NCBI GenBank assembly: GCA_963728965.1
Contig: CAVSMH010000012.1
Location: forward strand, 1,054,001-1,118,000
Source: DASQZT01 sp963728965
GTDB taxonomy: Bacteria > Acidobacteriota > Terriglobia > Bryobacterales > Bryobacteraceae
DNA length: 64,000 bases
Direction: 5' to 3'
Part shown: piece by piece, positions 28,125 through 40,098 of the stretch
How the letters are laid out: the number at the start of each line of letters is the position of its first letter
Numbering within the stretch: the stretch's first letter is position 1
Notes under the pieces: model-generated
Database searches by the model: none
Told to the model about the DNA's origin: nothing
Seen by the model: the letters and a program-made list of their open reading frames with translations, nothing else
Translations under genes and position numbers: made by a program

Positions 28125-30542
28125 CTAGTGGGCTACCGTTTCCTCGGTGGGCTGAACATCCACACCCGGAGAACCGGCCGGCAGTGGAATCGCCACCACC
28201 TCCCGTTCCAGTGCGATCTTGAGTACTGCGTCCATCGAATCCACGAAGCTGAGCTGCATGCTCTTCGTGATGGCCTCGGGAATGTCCGGCAGGTCCTTCT
28301 CGTTCTCCCTCGGCATGATCGCTTGCATAATCCCGTGGCGGTGCGCCGCCATCAGCTTCTCTTTCAATCCGCCGATCGGCAGCACCTTCCCGCGCAGGGT
28401 GATTTCCCCCGTCATCGCCACATCGCCGCGCACCGGAATGCGCGTCAGCGCGCTGCATATCGCGGTCGCCAGCGTGATCCCCGCCGAAGGCCCGTCCTTC
28501 GGAATCGCGCCCTCCGGAACGTGAATATGCACGTCCAGGTTGCGGTAGAAATCCCGCGGCAGCCCGAAGGTGTGCGCCCGCGAGCGAATGTAACTCATCG
28601 CCGCCTGCGCCGATTCCTGCATCACTTCTCCCAGCTTCCCGGTGATGGTCAGCTTTCCCTTGCCTTCCATCAGCGTGCATTCCACGCTCAGAAGCTGCCC
28701 CCCTACCTCCGTCCACGCCAGCCCCACCGCCGCGCCGATTTCGTTCTTCTTCTCGGCCTCCAGGTCGCGGAATCGCCACGGACCCAACAACTCCGACACC
28801 CGCGCCCCGTCGATGGATGCCTTGGGCAGCGTCTTCTTCTCTTTCCCGCTTTCCGAATTCACCACCTGCCGCGCTACCTTGCGGCAGACGTTGCCGATTT
28901 CCCGCTCCAGGTTCCGAACACCCGCTTCCCGCGTGTAATACTGAATCAGCCCGCCGATCCCGGAATCCTGAAATTCAATCTGCTCTTTCGAGAGTCCCGT
29001 CTGCTCCATCTGCTTCCGGACCAGGAATCGCTTGGCAATCTCCATCTTTTCCAGTTCCGTGTAACCCGACAGGCGGATCACTTCCATGCGATCTTGTAAC
29101 GCCGGCGGAATGGTATGAAGGACATTGGCCGTGGCGATGAAAAAGACCTGGCTCAGATCATACTCCACATCCAGATAGTGGTCAACGAACATGAAGTTCT
29201 GTTCCGGGTCCAGCACCTCCAGCAGGGCCGCCGAAGGATCGCCGCGGAAATCCATCGACATCTTATCGACTTCGTCCAGCATGAATACGGGATTTCGCGT
29301 GCCCGCCTTTTTCATCATCTGGATGATCTGCCCGGGCAGCGCGCCGATATACGTGCGCCGGTGCCCGCGAATTTCCGCCTCGTCGCGTACGCCGCCCAGG
29401 GACAGGCGCACGAACTTCCGCCCCGTGGCCTTCGCAATCGACATCCCCAGCGAAGTCTTACCTACCCCCGGCGGCCCGACAAAGCACAGGATCGATCCCT
29501 TGGGATTTTTCACCAGCCGCCGCACCGCCAGAAATTCCAGGATGCGCTCTTTGATCTTCTCCAACCCGTAGTGGTCCGCCTCGAGCACCTTCTCGGCGTA
29601 TGTCAGGTCGCGGATCTCTTTCGACTTTTTCTTCCACGGCACCGCCAGCAGCCAGTCCAGGTAGTTTCGCGACACCGTCGACTCCGCCGACATCGGCGGC
29701 ATGTTCTCCAGGCGCTTCAACTCCGCGTTGGCCTTGTCCAGCGCGTCCTGCGTCATGCCCGCCGTCTCGATCCGCTTCTTCAGTTCGTCGAGTTCGCTCT
29801 TTTCGCCCCGCCCCAGCTCCTTCTGGATCGCCTTGATCTTCTCATTCAGGTAGTATTCTTTCTGCGCCTTTTCCATCTGCCGCTTCACGCGGCCCTGAAT
29901 GGTGCGATCCACGTTCAGCTTTTCGATCTCGATATCCAGCATCTCGGCCACGCGCGTCAGCCGGTCGATGGGATCGAAGATCTCGAGCAGTTCCTGCTTC
30001 TCTTCGATGGTCAGTTGCAGGTTCGCCCCGACGGTGTCCGCCAGTTTGCCCGGATCGTCTACCCGTATGGCGGCGATCATGGTCTCGTAGTTCAGGTTCT
30101 GGCTCAGCTTGACGTACTGCTCGAACAGACCCGTCACCCGGCTGATCAGCGCATCCAGTTGCGGCCCCGGCTCCACCCGATACGTGGACGTGCGCACCGC
30201 CGCCCGGAAGAATCCTTCATCGTCGGAAACCGATACCACCTTGGCCCGCTCGACCCCCTCCACCAGGACTTTGATGTTGCCGTCCGGCAGCTTGAGGCTC
30301 TGCACAATGTTGACGATCGTGCCCACGCTGAAAATCTCGTTGGGCTTGGGCTCGTCGATCGAGGCGTCGTGCTGGGTCGCAAGAAAGATCTTCTTGTCCC
30401 CCGCCATCGCCTCTTCGAGCGCCCGCACACTCGACTCGCGCCCCACCACGAACGGGGTCATCATGTACGGAAAGATGACCACATCCCGGATCGGCATCAT
30501 CGGCAGACGTTTTGTGTCGGATTTTTCCTTCGAAGTAAGCAT
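28125..30542 (-). CDS. lon: ATP-dependent protease Lon
   Basis: 805 residues. The LonN substrate-binding domain (LPMMPIRDVVIFPYMMTPF) is at 12-200, a coiled-coil middle follows, then AAA+ with Walker A CFVGPPGVGKTSLG and the sensor regions, and the C-terminal protease with Ser in PKDGPSAGITLATA and Lys in GGLKEKLMAAHR. It degrades damaged and regulatory proteins. It lies in the tig-clpX-lon-engB-rho block, a protein quality-control neighbourhood. Confidence 0.97.
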   Translation of the reverse strand: MLTSKEKSDTKRLPMMPIRDVVIFPYMMTPFVVGRESSVRALEEAMAGDKKIFLATQHDASIDEPKPNEIFSVGTIVNIVQSLKLPDGNIKVLVEGVERAKVVSVSDDEGFFRAAVRTSTYRVEPGPQLDALISRVTGLFEQYVKLSQNLNYETMIAAIRVDDPGKLADTVGANLQLTIEEKQELLEIFDPIDRLTRVAEMLDIEIEKLNVDRTIQGRVKRQMEKAQKEYYLNEKIKAIQKELGRGEKSELDELKKRIETAGMTQDALDKANAELKRLENMPPMSAESTVSRNYLDWLLAVPWKKKSKEIRDLTYAEKVLEADHYGLEKIKERILEFLAVRRLVKNPKGSILCFVGPPGVGKTSLGMSIAKATGRKFVRLSLGGVRDEAEIRGHRRTYIGALPGQIIQMMKKAGTRNPVFMLDEVDKMSMDFRGDPSAALLEVLDPEQNFMFVDHYLDVEYDLSQVFFIATANVLHTIPPALQDRMEVIRLSGYTELEKMEIAKRFLVRKQMEQTGLSKEQIEFQDSGIGGLIQYYTREAGVRNLEREIGNVCRKVARQVVNSESGKEKKTLPKASIDGARVSELLGPWRFRDLEAEKKNEIGAAVGLAWTEVGGQLLSVECTLMEGKGKLTITGKLGEVMQESAQAAMSYIRSRAHTFGLPRDFYRNLDVHIHVPEGAIPKDGPSAGITLATAICSALTRIPVRGDVAMTGEITLRGKVLPIGGLKEKLMAAHRHGIMQAIMPRENEKDLPDIPEAITKSMQLSFVDSMDAVLKIALEREVVAIPLPAGSPGVDVQPTEETVAH

Positions 30543-30639
30543 TGTTCTCCCCAGGAGTCCCAGCGCGGTTCCCTGCAGGCTACTCCCCCCACCCTGTGTA
30601 GACGGTCGCGCTGCCGACGGCGTTTTCGGAAGATCGCCG

Positions 30640-31914
30640 TTAGCCGGCCTTTTCTAATATTGTAAGACTGATCTTCTGCGCCAGGACCATCTCTTTGGTG
30701 ACCTGGAACTCGCGAACCTTTTTATAGGAAGGCAAGTAGTACATCAAGTCCAGCATCAGATCCTCGAGAATCATGCGCAATCCTCGGGCCCCTACCTTGC
30801 GCTCCATGGCCAGGTCCGCGATCGCTTCCAGGGCTTCCTCGCTGAACTTGAGCCGGACGTTCTCGAATTCGAACAGTTTCTGATACTGCTTGATAATCGC
30901 GTTCTTTGGCTTGCTCAGAATCTGAATCAGGGCGGAACGATCCAGATCCTCCAGCACCGCACTCACTGGTAGCCGCCCGATAAACTCCGGAATAAACCCG
31001 AACTTGATCAGGTCGACCGGCTGCGCCTGCAACAGCAGATCGATATCCCGCCGCCCGCTGATGCCCGATCCCAGCCGGACCGCTCCCTTTTCATCCTCTT
31101 GCAGAAACCCCATCGACTTCTTGCCCGTGCGCCGGGCAATCACCTTCTCCAGTCCCACGAACGCCCCGCCGCAGATGAACAGAATATTCGTCGTGTCTAC
31201 TGGGGTGAATTCCTGATGAGGGTGCTTTCGGCCACCTTGGGGCGGCACGTTGGCTACCGTGCCTTCCAGGATCTTCAGCAGCGCCTGCTGTACGCCCTCT
31301 CCTGAAACATCGCGCGTTATGGAAGGATTTTCGTCCTTCCGGCAGATCTTATCGATCTCGTCGATGTAGATAATTCCCTGCTGGCACTTCTGCACGTCCC
31401 CGTCTGCCGCCTGGAGCAACTTGAGGATGATGTTCTCCACATCTTCGCCCACGTAGCCCGCTTCCGTCAGGGTGGTCGCATCCACAATCGCGAACGGTAC
31501 GTCCAGGATCTTGGCCAACGTCTGCGCCATCAACGTCTTGCCGGTACCGGTCGGGCCGATCAGCAGGATATTCGATTTCTGCAGTTCCACCTCGGTGTTG
31601 CGCAACCGGTTCATGTGAATCCGCTTGCAGTGGTTGTACACCGCCACTGCCAGCTTCTTCTTGGTGGCCTCCTGCCCGATTACGTATTGATCCAGAAACT
31701 CCTTTACCTCTAACGGTTTCGGGATCTTGTTGGGGGCTCCGGACGGAGGCTCGACCTTGTCGTCCTCCAGAATCGAATTACACACGGCGATACATTCGTC
31801 GCAAATATAGGCGCGAGGGTAGTCGCTGGGGGAAGAGATGAGCTTTCCAACTACGTCCTGGCTTTTATGGCAAAACGAACATCGCAAAGCATCATCGGAT
31901 CCGGCACGCTTCAC
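30640..31914 (-). CDS. clpX: ATP-dependent Clp protease ATP-binding subunit ClpX
   Basis: 424 residues. The N-terminal zinc-binding domain has CSFCHKSQ and YICDECIAVC (four Cys). The AAA+ core has ILLIGPTGTGKTLMAQTLA, IIYIDEIDKI and the pore and sensor segments with GARGLRMILEDLML. ClpX unfolds proteins for ClpP. In most bacteria clpP sits just upstream; here the preceding gene is tig and clpP is absent from the window. Confidence 0.97.
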   Translation of the reverse strand: MKRAGSDDALRCSFCHKSQDVVGKLISSPSDYPRAYICDECIAVCNSILEDDKVEPPSGAPNKIPKPLEVKEFLDQYVIGQEATKKKLAVAVYNHCKRIHMNRLRNTEVELQKSNILLIGPTGTGKTLMAQTLAKILDVPFAIVDATTLTEAGYVGEDVENIILKLLQAADGDVQKCQQGIIYIDEIDKICRKDENPSITRDVSGEGVQQALLKILEGTVANVPPQGGRKHPHQEFTPVDTTNILFICGGAFVGLEKVIARRTGKKSMGFLQEDEKGAVRLGSGISGRRDIDLLLQAQPVDLIKFGFIPEFIGRLPVSAVLEDLDRSALIQILSKPKNAIIKQYQKLFEFENVRLKFSEEALEAIADLAMERKVGARGLRMILEDLMLDLMYYLPSYKKVREFQVTKEMVLAQKISLTILEKAG

Positions 31915-32106
31915 GCAGTTTTCTCCTATTCCGCCTTCAGCCCTATCCGGGGTTTCAAATCCCGGCTGCCTCCGGGGTAGGGAACTTCGATCAGTTTCGT
32001 TTCTATTATCACCTGAACCCGTTCCCTAAGCAATGCTGGCGAATGGCAACTGGGCCAATTGGCGCGGCACCGGGTAGCTTTGAAGTACTACGACCAAAAG
32101 CAAGGG

Positions 32107-33375
32107 CTAAACTTCCGCTGTCTTCCGGGCGTGTTCAAACAGAAAATTGAGCGTCTTCTCACTCTGGATATGGGAGGCGATCCTCCCCAGCGACCCGTCT
32201 TTTTCGTAGCGCATCTGCACCGCCGCCACCGCCTCCCGGTTCTGCCGGGCGTGACGTTCGACTTCGCGGTCGACCTCGTCCCGGGTGGCATGGATCGCTT
32301 CCCGCTCGGCGATCCTCGACAACAACAACGAAGCCTTTACCTCGCGCAGCGCCTTCTCCCGCTGGGTCTCCTTCAGCTTTTCCCAGTCGAGTTTGAGCGT
32401 GCGGGGATCGATCCCCTGCTCGGTCAGGCCCCGCAGACTCTGCTCCACGCGGTTGCGGATCTGGCGATCGACAAAGACCTCCGGCACCGGAAAATCATGC
32501 TGATCCACCAGCTTCTCCATGATGCGGTTCTTGGCTTCCTGTTGGGCCTCGTGCTCCCGCTGCCCGAAAATGGCCTTGCGCACCGCTACCCGCAACTCTC
32601 CCATATCGCGAAAATCGCCCAAATCCTGGGCAAATTCGTCGTTGAGCTCCGGCAGGTCCTTCTTGCGAATCCCCTTCACCGTGGCCTGGAACCGCACCGT
32701 CTTTCCCGCCAGCCTCGCCACCCCGTAATCTTCCGGGTAGGCGACATCGAATTCCTTTTCATCGCCCGGCGACGCGCCCAGCAGGTTTTCCGTGAATCCC
32801 GCCATCGTGTCGGCCCCGCCGATTTCGAGCACCATCTCTTCCGTCTTGACAGGCTCGCCCTCTACGCCCGCAACGCTGCGCAGCGCCACCACGGCGTGGT
32901 CGCCCTTCTCGATCGGGCGCGGATCGACATTCACATACTGGGCCTTCTGCTCGCGCAGTTCCTCGAGCCGGCGGTCCATATCCGCATCGGTGACCTCCGG
33001 ATCGTGGTAAGGCACCTCGACGTCTTTGTAATCCCCGAGTTCGATCGTGGGAACCACTTCGAACTCCGCTTTGAAGCGAAGCGGTTCGCCATCGTGTAAA
33101 TGAATGTCCTTGATATCGGGCGTGCCGACCAGGTCGAGGTTTTCCGCTTCGATCTGCTTGTGCAGATACTTCGGCACCAGGGTTTCCAACACCTTTTGCC
33201 GGATCTCCCCCGCGAACTCCTTACGAATCAGCGAAGTCGGGGCTTTCCCGGGACGAAACCCGCGCAGCTTGGCGCGCTTCTGCACGTCCGCGATCACGCG
33301 GCTGGTTTCGGCTTCGACATCATGGACAGGTACGGAAATCTCAAGCGAGTGGCGGCAACCTTCAACTAAAGCCAA
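32107..33375 (-). CDS. tig: Trigger factor (peptidyl-prolyl isomerase chaperone)
   Basis: About 422 residues from a TTG at 33375 preceded by GAGG; an in-frame ATG at 33417 is an alternative, and the still longer frame is antisense to a sulfatase. The ribosome-binding domain contains the signature LRGFRPGKAP near residue 45. The FKBP-like domain (about 150-240: GDHAVVALRSVAGVEGEPV) and a long helical C-terminal arm follow. It binds nascent chains at the ribosome exit. It is 192 bp upstream of clpX. Confidence 0.93.
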   Translation of the reverse strand: MALVEGCRHSLEISVPVHDVEAETSRVIADVQKRAKLRGFRPGKAPTSLIRKEFAGEIRQKVLETLVPKYLHKQIEAENLDLVGTPDIKDIHLHDGEPLRFKAEFEVVPTIELGDYKDVEVPYHDPEVTDADMDRRLEELREQKAQYVNVDPRPIEKGDHAVVALRSVAGVEGEPVKTEEMVLEIGGADTMAGFTENLLGASPGDEKEFDVAYPEDYGVARLAGKTVRFQATVKGIRKKDLPELNDEFAQDLGDFRDMGELRVAVRKAIFGQREHEAQQEAKNRIMEKLVDQHDFPVPEVFVDRQIRNRVEQSLRGLTEQGIDPRTLKLDWEKLKETQREKALREVKASLLLSRIAEREAIHATRDEVDREVERHARQNREAVAAVQMRYEKDGSLGRIASHIQSEKTLNFLFEHARKTAEV

Positions 33376-33489
33376 GTGGATTTGTACCTCGGGACGGATG
33401 TGACGTGTAAACCCCATTCTAGCACGTCCACCCGCCCCGCCGAACTCCCCTGCCGCCACTCCCGCGTCGCGGCGGTGTAGTGTATCAGT

Positions 33490-34998
33490 ATGGACCGCAG
33501 GCAGTTCTTGCAAGCGGGGCTCGCCGGCATGGCTATGCGCGCGCGGGCCGCGGCTCGCCCGAAGCCGAATATCGTGCTCATCTACGCCGACGACGTCGGC
33601 TACGGCGACCTGAGCTGCTACGGCGCAACCGCCGTCCAAACGCCCAACCTCGACCGCCTCGCCGGCGCCGGCCTGCGCTTCACCAACGTCCACGCTTCCT
33701 CGGCTACCTGTACGCCATCCCGGTACTCGCTCCTCACCGGCGAATACGCCTGGCGCAAAGAAGGCACGGGCATTCTGCCCGGCGACGCCGCCCTCATCAT
33801 CCAGCCCGGTCGCGCCACCTTGCCGGCCCTGCTGAAACGTGCCGGCTATCAAACCGGCGCCGTCGGTAAGTGGCACCTCGGCCTCGGCGACGGCCACGTC
33901 GATTGGAACGGCGACATCCGGCCCGGCCCGCTCGAAATCGGCTTCGACTACTCCTTCCTGATTCCCGCTACCGGCGATCGCGTACCCTGCGTCTTCGTGG
34001 AGAATCACCGCGTCGTCAATCTCGATCCCCGCGACCCCATCCGCGTCAGCTACTCCGCGCCCTTTCCCAACGAGCCCACCGGCAAAGACCACCCCGAGCT
34101 CCTGAAAATGCACCCCAGCCACGGTCATGACCAGGCCATCGTGAACGGCGTCAGCCGCATCGGATACATGACCGGCGGAAAATCCGCCCGCTGGGTGGAT
34201 GAGAACATCGCCGACACCATCACCGCCAAAGCCACCGGATTCATCGAGAGCCACAAGGCTGGCCCGTTTTTCCTCTACTTCGCCACCCACGACATCCATG
34301 TGCCGCGCCTGCCAAATCCTCGCTTCGCCGGCAAAACCACCATGGGGCCGCGCGGCGATGCCATTGCCGAACTGGACTGGTCCGTCGGCCGGATCCTGGC
34401 CTGCCTCGACAGCAACAAACTGGCCCAAAACACGCTCGTCCTCTTCTCCAGCGACAACGGCCCCGTGGTCGATGACGGCTATCGCGACCTCGCCGTCGAA
34501 AAACTCGGTAGACACAAGCCGGCCGGCAATCTCCGCGGCGGCAAGTACAGCATCTTCGATGGCGGCACCCGCGTGCCGATGATCGCCCGCTGGCCGGGCC
34601 AGATCCAGGCCGATGCCATTTCGGATGCCCTGATCAGCCAGGTGGACCTGCTCGCTTCCTTCGCCTCACTGGCCGGCGAAAAGGCGTCCCCCGAGGCGGC
34701 GCCCGACTCGGTGGACGTCCTCCCCGCCCTCCTCGGCCATTCCAAAACCGCCCGCCAGCGCCTCGTCGAGCATGCCGGAACCCTCGGCCTGGTGGAAGGA
34801 AACTGGAAACTGATCTCCCCTTCCAGCGGACCGAAACTCAACCGCAATACCAATACCGAGCTCGGCAACGATCCCCAGCCCCAGCTCTATGACCTCTCGA
34901 AAGACCCCGGCGAAACCCACAACCTGGCGGCCCAGTTTCCCGATCGGGTCAAGCAACTGAGCGAACGGCTCGCGAGGATTCAAGCCGGTGGACGTTAA
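33490..34998 (+). CDS. Tat-exported sulfatase (arylsulfatase type)
   Basis: 502 residues. The Tat-like leader is MDRRQFLQAGLAGMAMRA. The metal-binding IVLIYADDVGYGDLSCYG is followed by the formylglycine signature CTPSRYSLLTGEYAW, with Cys as the residue converted to formylglycine. It has the sulfatase C-terminal domain ending near LYDLSKDPGETHNLA. It hydrolyses sulfate esters, perhaps of polysaccharides. The stop overlaps the start of a second sulfatase by 11 bases, so they are cotranscribed. No formylglycine-generating enzyme is in the window. Confidence 0.9.
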   Translation: MDRRQFLQAGLAGMAMRARAAARPKPNIVLIYADDVGYGDLSCYGATAVQTPNLDRLAGAGLRFTNVHASSATCTPSRYSLLTGEYAWRKEGTGILPGDAALIIQPGRATLPALLKRAGYQTGAVGKWHLGLGDGHVDWNGDIRPGPLEIGFDYSFLIPATGDRVPCVFVENHRVVNLDPRDPIRVSYSAPFPNEPTGKDHPELLKMHPSHGHDQAIVNGVSRIGYMTGGKSARWVDENIADTITAKATGFIESHKAGPFFLYFATHDIHVPRLPNPRFAGKTTMGPRGDAIAELDWSVGRILACLDSNKLAQNTLVLFSSDNGPVVDDGYRDLAVEKLGRHKPAGNLRGGKYSIFDGGTRVPMIARWPGQIQADAISDALISQVDLLASFASLAGEKASPEAAPDSVDVLPALLGHSKTARQRLVEHAGTLGLVEGNWKLISPSSGPKLNRNTNTELGNDPQPQLYDLSKDPGETHNLAAQFPDRVKQLSERLARIQAGGR

Positions 34999-36514
34999 AC
35001 GAAGAACCCTGCTGTCGGGCGCCCTCGCCGCTCCGGCACTGCTGCGCTCCCAGACCGCCGCGCCCAATATCCTGCACATCATGACCGACCAGCAGCAATG
35101 GGGCACCGTCGCCGGCCGGTCCGAATGCCGCACGCCCAACCTGAACCGGCTGGCCGAATCCGGCCTGTTATTCGAGCGGTCGTATACGCCTTCCGCCGTC
35201 TGCTGCCCGGCCCGCGCCATGATCCTCTCCGGCGCCTACCACTGGCACAACGGCGTATACAACCAGGTCCATTCCCCGCCTTCCGTCCACCGCGACATGA
35301 ATCCCGGCGTGGTGCTCTATTCAAACCGCCTGCGCGATGCCGGCTACCATCTGGGCTACGTGGGGAAATGGCACGCTTCCTACTTGCGGACGCCCCTCGA
35401 TTTCGGGTTCCACGAGGTGGCCAACCTGGAAGGTTGCGATCCGCGGCTCATCCGCCGGCTCGACACCAATCCGGACCAGGTGGAGCGCGCGCCGGGCGCC
35501 ATCAAAAGCGTCCCGGAACGGAATTTCACCTGGCCCGGCTCCCAGCCGTTCGTCATGTGGGGGCACCGCGAAGGCCCCGAAGAGGCTACGCCCGAATATT
35601 ATCGCGCCGAGTGCGCCATCCGCATGATGAAACGGTTCGCCCGCGCCGCCGGGCCGTGGCACCTCGAAGTCCACTTCGTGCAACCCCACGATCCTTACAT
35701 GCCGCTCAAGATGTACCTCGACCGGCACGACCCGCGAGCCATTCGCGTCCCGCGCAGCTTCTCCGACACCTTCTCGGGAAAACCCGGCCTCCACCGCCGC
35801 GAGTCCGAAACCTGGGGGGCCCTCACCGAAGACGATTACCGCGCCGGGCGCGCCCACTATTACGCCTATGCGGAACAGGTGGACGCCCAGATCGGCCGCA
35901 TCCTGAACGCCCTCGAGGAGACCGGCCAGGCCGGCAATACCCTGGTCGTGGCCACCACCGATCACGGCGACATGGTGGGCGCCCATCGCATGTTCATCAA
36001 AGGCTGGATCCCGTACGAGGAGACCTACCGCGTGCCGCTCATCATCCGCTGGCCGGGTCACATTCGCGCCGGCTCGCGCACCGATCGCCTCGCCCAGACC
36101 CACGACCTCGCCCACACCTACGTCGCCGCCGCGGGCGCCCAGGCGATGCCGTTTCCGGACGGGCACGCGCTTCAGCCGCTCTTCGATCATCCGCAATCGG
36201 ACCGCTGGCATGACCACATCCTGTGTGCCTACTACGGCGGCGAGTTCCTCTATACCCAGCGGATCGCCATCGCCAACCGCTTCAAGTACGTCTTCAACGG
36301 CTTCGATATCGACGAGTGCTACGATCTGGCCGAGGACCCCGAGGAGATGCGCAACCTGGTCGCGTCCGGCGAGAAACGGCAGGACGTCGACGACATGCGC
36401 GCCCGCCTCTATGAGCTCATGAACCGGCTCGATGATCCGTTTGGCGACCTCAACGGCCGCGGCGATCGCTATTGCGCGCCCCGCTACCTGCCTCGCGGGA
36501 AACGCCTGGGCTAG
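34988..36514 (+). CDS. Exported sulfatase with CxPAR-type signature
   Basis: 508 residues from a GTG. The leader MDVKRRTLLSGALAAPALL is twin-arginine-like. NILHIMTDQQQWGTV supplies the first metal ligands and AVCCPARAMILSGAYHW the formylglycine site (C-C-P-A-R). VVATTDHGDMVGAH carries the other ligands. It resembles the iduronate/choline-sulfatase group more than the preceding enzyme. It forms an operon with that gene, and the two probably act on different sulfated sugars. Confidence 0.9.
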   Translation: MDVKRRTLLSGALAAPALLRSQTAAPNILHIMTDQQQWGTVAGRSECRTPNLNRLAESGLLFERSYTPSAVCCPARAMILSGAYHWHNGVYNQVHSPPSVHRDMNPGVVLYSNRLRDAGYHLGYVGKWHASYLRTPLDFGFHEVANLEGCDPRLIRRLDTNPDQVERAPGAIKSVPERNFTWPGSQPFVMWGHREGPEEATPEYYRAECAIRMMKRFARAAGPWHLEVHFVQPHDPYMPLKMYLDRHDPRAIRVPRSFSDTFSGKPGLHRRESETWGALTEDDYRAGRAHYYAYAEQVDAQIGRILNALEETGQAGNTLVVATTDHGDMVGAHRMFIKGWIPYEETYRVPLIIRWPGHIRAGSRTDRLAQTHDLAHTYVAAAGAQAMPFPDGHALQPLFDHPQSDRWHDHILCAYYGGEFLYTQRIAIANRFKYVFNGFDIDECYDLAEDPEEMRNLVASGEKRQDVDDMRARLYELMNRLDDPFGDLNGRGDRYCAPRYLPRGKRLG

Positions 36515-36519
36515 ACGCC

Positions 36520-37440
36520 ATGGGCTCGGCCGCTCCCTATCGGTACATCCTCTCCCTCCCCGAGCGCGTGGTTCGCTCGCTCGGCGCGCTGTCGGGCGGT
36601 CTGTTGCACGAAATCGGCGCCGTGGCCGTCCCCTCCGGCCTGCGGCGCACTACTTTGTACCGCACCATGGTCGAGGTCGCCCTGCGGTTTCTCATCGAGG
36701 AGGTCGGTGAGGTCGAAGGCGTGTACCCCATCGAAGGCAAACTCGCCGACAACTTCCTGCTCCAGCGAACCGCCAGTCATGGCATCGAGTTGCTCGGCAT
36801 TCTGGCCTTTCAGGCCTCGCCGATCTGGGTCCTGGCCGCCCTGGCGGATGCTTCGGGCGGCGGACGCCGGCTGATTCACGAGATCTCCCAGGCGCTTCAG
36901 GAGGAGGGACTGCTGGATCCGCGGACGCGCTTCGAGACCATGGAGCAACTGCTCGACGGCCTCGAAAAAACCAGCGACCACCTGGCGACTACCCTCAATC
37001 TCCCGCCGATGAACGTCCCCGGGCTCCGCCGCGAATGGGACCAGTTCCGCCAGGAGATTCGGAAACTGCCGCCCAGGAACATTCCCGCGCTGGACCGCCT
37101 GGAGCGGGTGTGGCAGGACCTCCGTCAGGCCGCCCGCGAACAGGAGCGCCCGGTCTTCGTAATTTCCTCGCTGGTGGCCCTATCGGCCGTCCGCCAGTTG
37201 CCGGCCAACGTGCTCTGGCTGTCGCGCGCCGCACGGTCGGCCGCCCGACGAACCGGCAGAATCCTCGGCGAGACCATCTTGGACCACTACACCGACACGC
37301 TCGCCGGAATCCAACGCACCGGCTTCCGCGCGTATTGGCGCCAGGAATTCCGCCCCTACTTACAAGCCGCCGCCATGCACTTCGCCCCCGGTCACGAAAC
37401 CCTGACCGAACGTTGGCTGACGCGCCCCAAGCCCCTCTGA
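36520..37440 (+). CDS. Conserved-looking protein of unknown function
   Basis: 306 residues from the ATG at 36520, six bases after the sulfatase stop. I do not recognise the family. It is mostly helical, with no signal peptide. Two weakly hydrophobic segments occur at about 85-110 (IELLGILAFQASPIWVLAALAD) and 215-240 (FVISSLVALSAVRQLPANVLW), and an amphipathic helical region rich in Arg/Glu lies between. The arrangement is distantly like membrane-associated EcsC-type proteins. It is likely cotranscribed with the sulfatases. Confidence 0.6.
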   Translation: MGSAAPYRYILSLPERVVRSLGALSGGLLHEIGAVAVPSGLRRTTLYRTMVEVALRFLIEEVGEVEGVYPIEGKLADNFLLQRTASHGIELLGILAFQASPIWVLAALADASGGGRRLIHEISQALQEEGLLDPRTRFETMEQLLDGLEKTSDHLATTLNLPPMNVPGLRREWDQFRQEIRKLPPRNIPALDRLERVWQDLRQAAREQERPVFVISSLVALSAVRQLPANVLWLSRAARSAARRTGRILGETILDHYTDTLAGIQRTGFRAYWRQEFRPYLQAAAMHFAPGHETLTERWLTRPKPL

Positions 37441-37481
37441 ATGGGCTCAGGCCTTCCGCCGCCATCCCGCCAGGCCCTCGC

Positions 37482-39584
<2,103 letters not shown>

Positions 39585-39651
39585 GCTCTTTCTAGTTATC
39601 GGCGGGTTTCACGAAAACATGAGCCCTCCCCCCGCCGCCCCGGTCGCCCCG

Positions 39652-40098
39652 TTACCGCCCGACCGCCGCCATACCCGCCGCCGGCGCCATGCACACCGCC
39701 CGCCACGCCGCGCCGTAGGTGGCCGCCAGGTACAGCCACAGCACCGAGAATGCCACGTGCATGGCCGTGTAGAAGGGCCGGCCGCGCCAGATGGCGGGGT
39801 CGTACACCAACCACTGCGCCCCCAGCCGGCACACCCACAAAATCACCACCCCGCCGAGCACCCCCCGCCCGAGCCGAGTCGGCTCGAGCAGCGCGTCCGT
39901 AAAGAACAGCGTGCCCGCCCCCAGCATCACCAGCACCAGCGCAAGGAAGAAACAGTGCACCTGAAAAACCTGCCGCGTCAACACCGACAGCGGCGCCAGT
40001 TCCCGCTTCCAGCCGAAATAGCGGCCAAACAGGCTGTGCGCCAGCCCCAGCCCCAGCAGCAGCGCTCCGGCAATCTGCAGGTGCAGCCGCAGGCTCAT
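39652..40098 (-). CDS. Four-helix integral membrane protein of unknown function
   Basis: 148 residues from the ATG at 40098. Four hydrophobic segments span about 8-25, 45-65, 78-95 and 108-132. Conserved-looking polar positions are in the second helix (RQVFQVHCFFLALVLVMLGA). Its ATG overlaps the stop of the methyltransferase gene as ATGA. It is the last gene of the five-gene operon. No family is recognised. Confidence 0.7.
   Translation of the reverse strand: MSLRLHLQIAGALLLGLGLAHSLFGRYFGWKRELAPLSVLTRQVFQVHCFFLALVLVMLGAGTLFFTDALLEPTRLGRGVLGGVVILWVCRLGAQWLVYDPAIWRGRPFYTAMHVAFSVLWLYLAATYGAAWRAVCMAPAAGMAAVGR

Noticed and set aside
29115..30665. 516-codon plus frame opposite lon
   Set aside because: Arg/His/Leu-rich antisense shadow of a well-defined protease gene.
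33418..34515. N-terminal extension of the trigger-factor frame
   Set aside because: It is antisense to the first sulfatase and trigger factor has no such domain.
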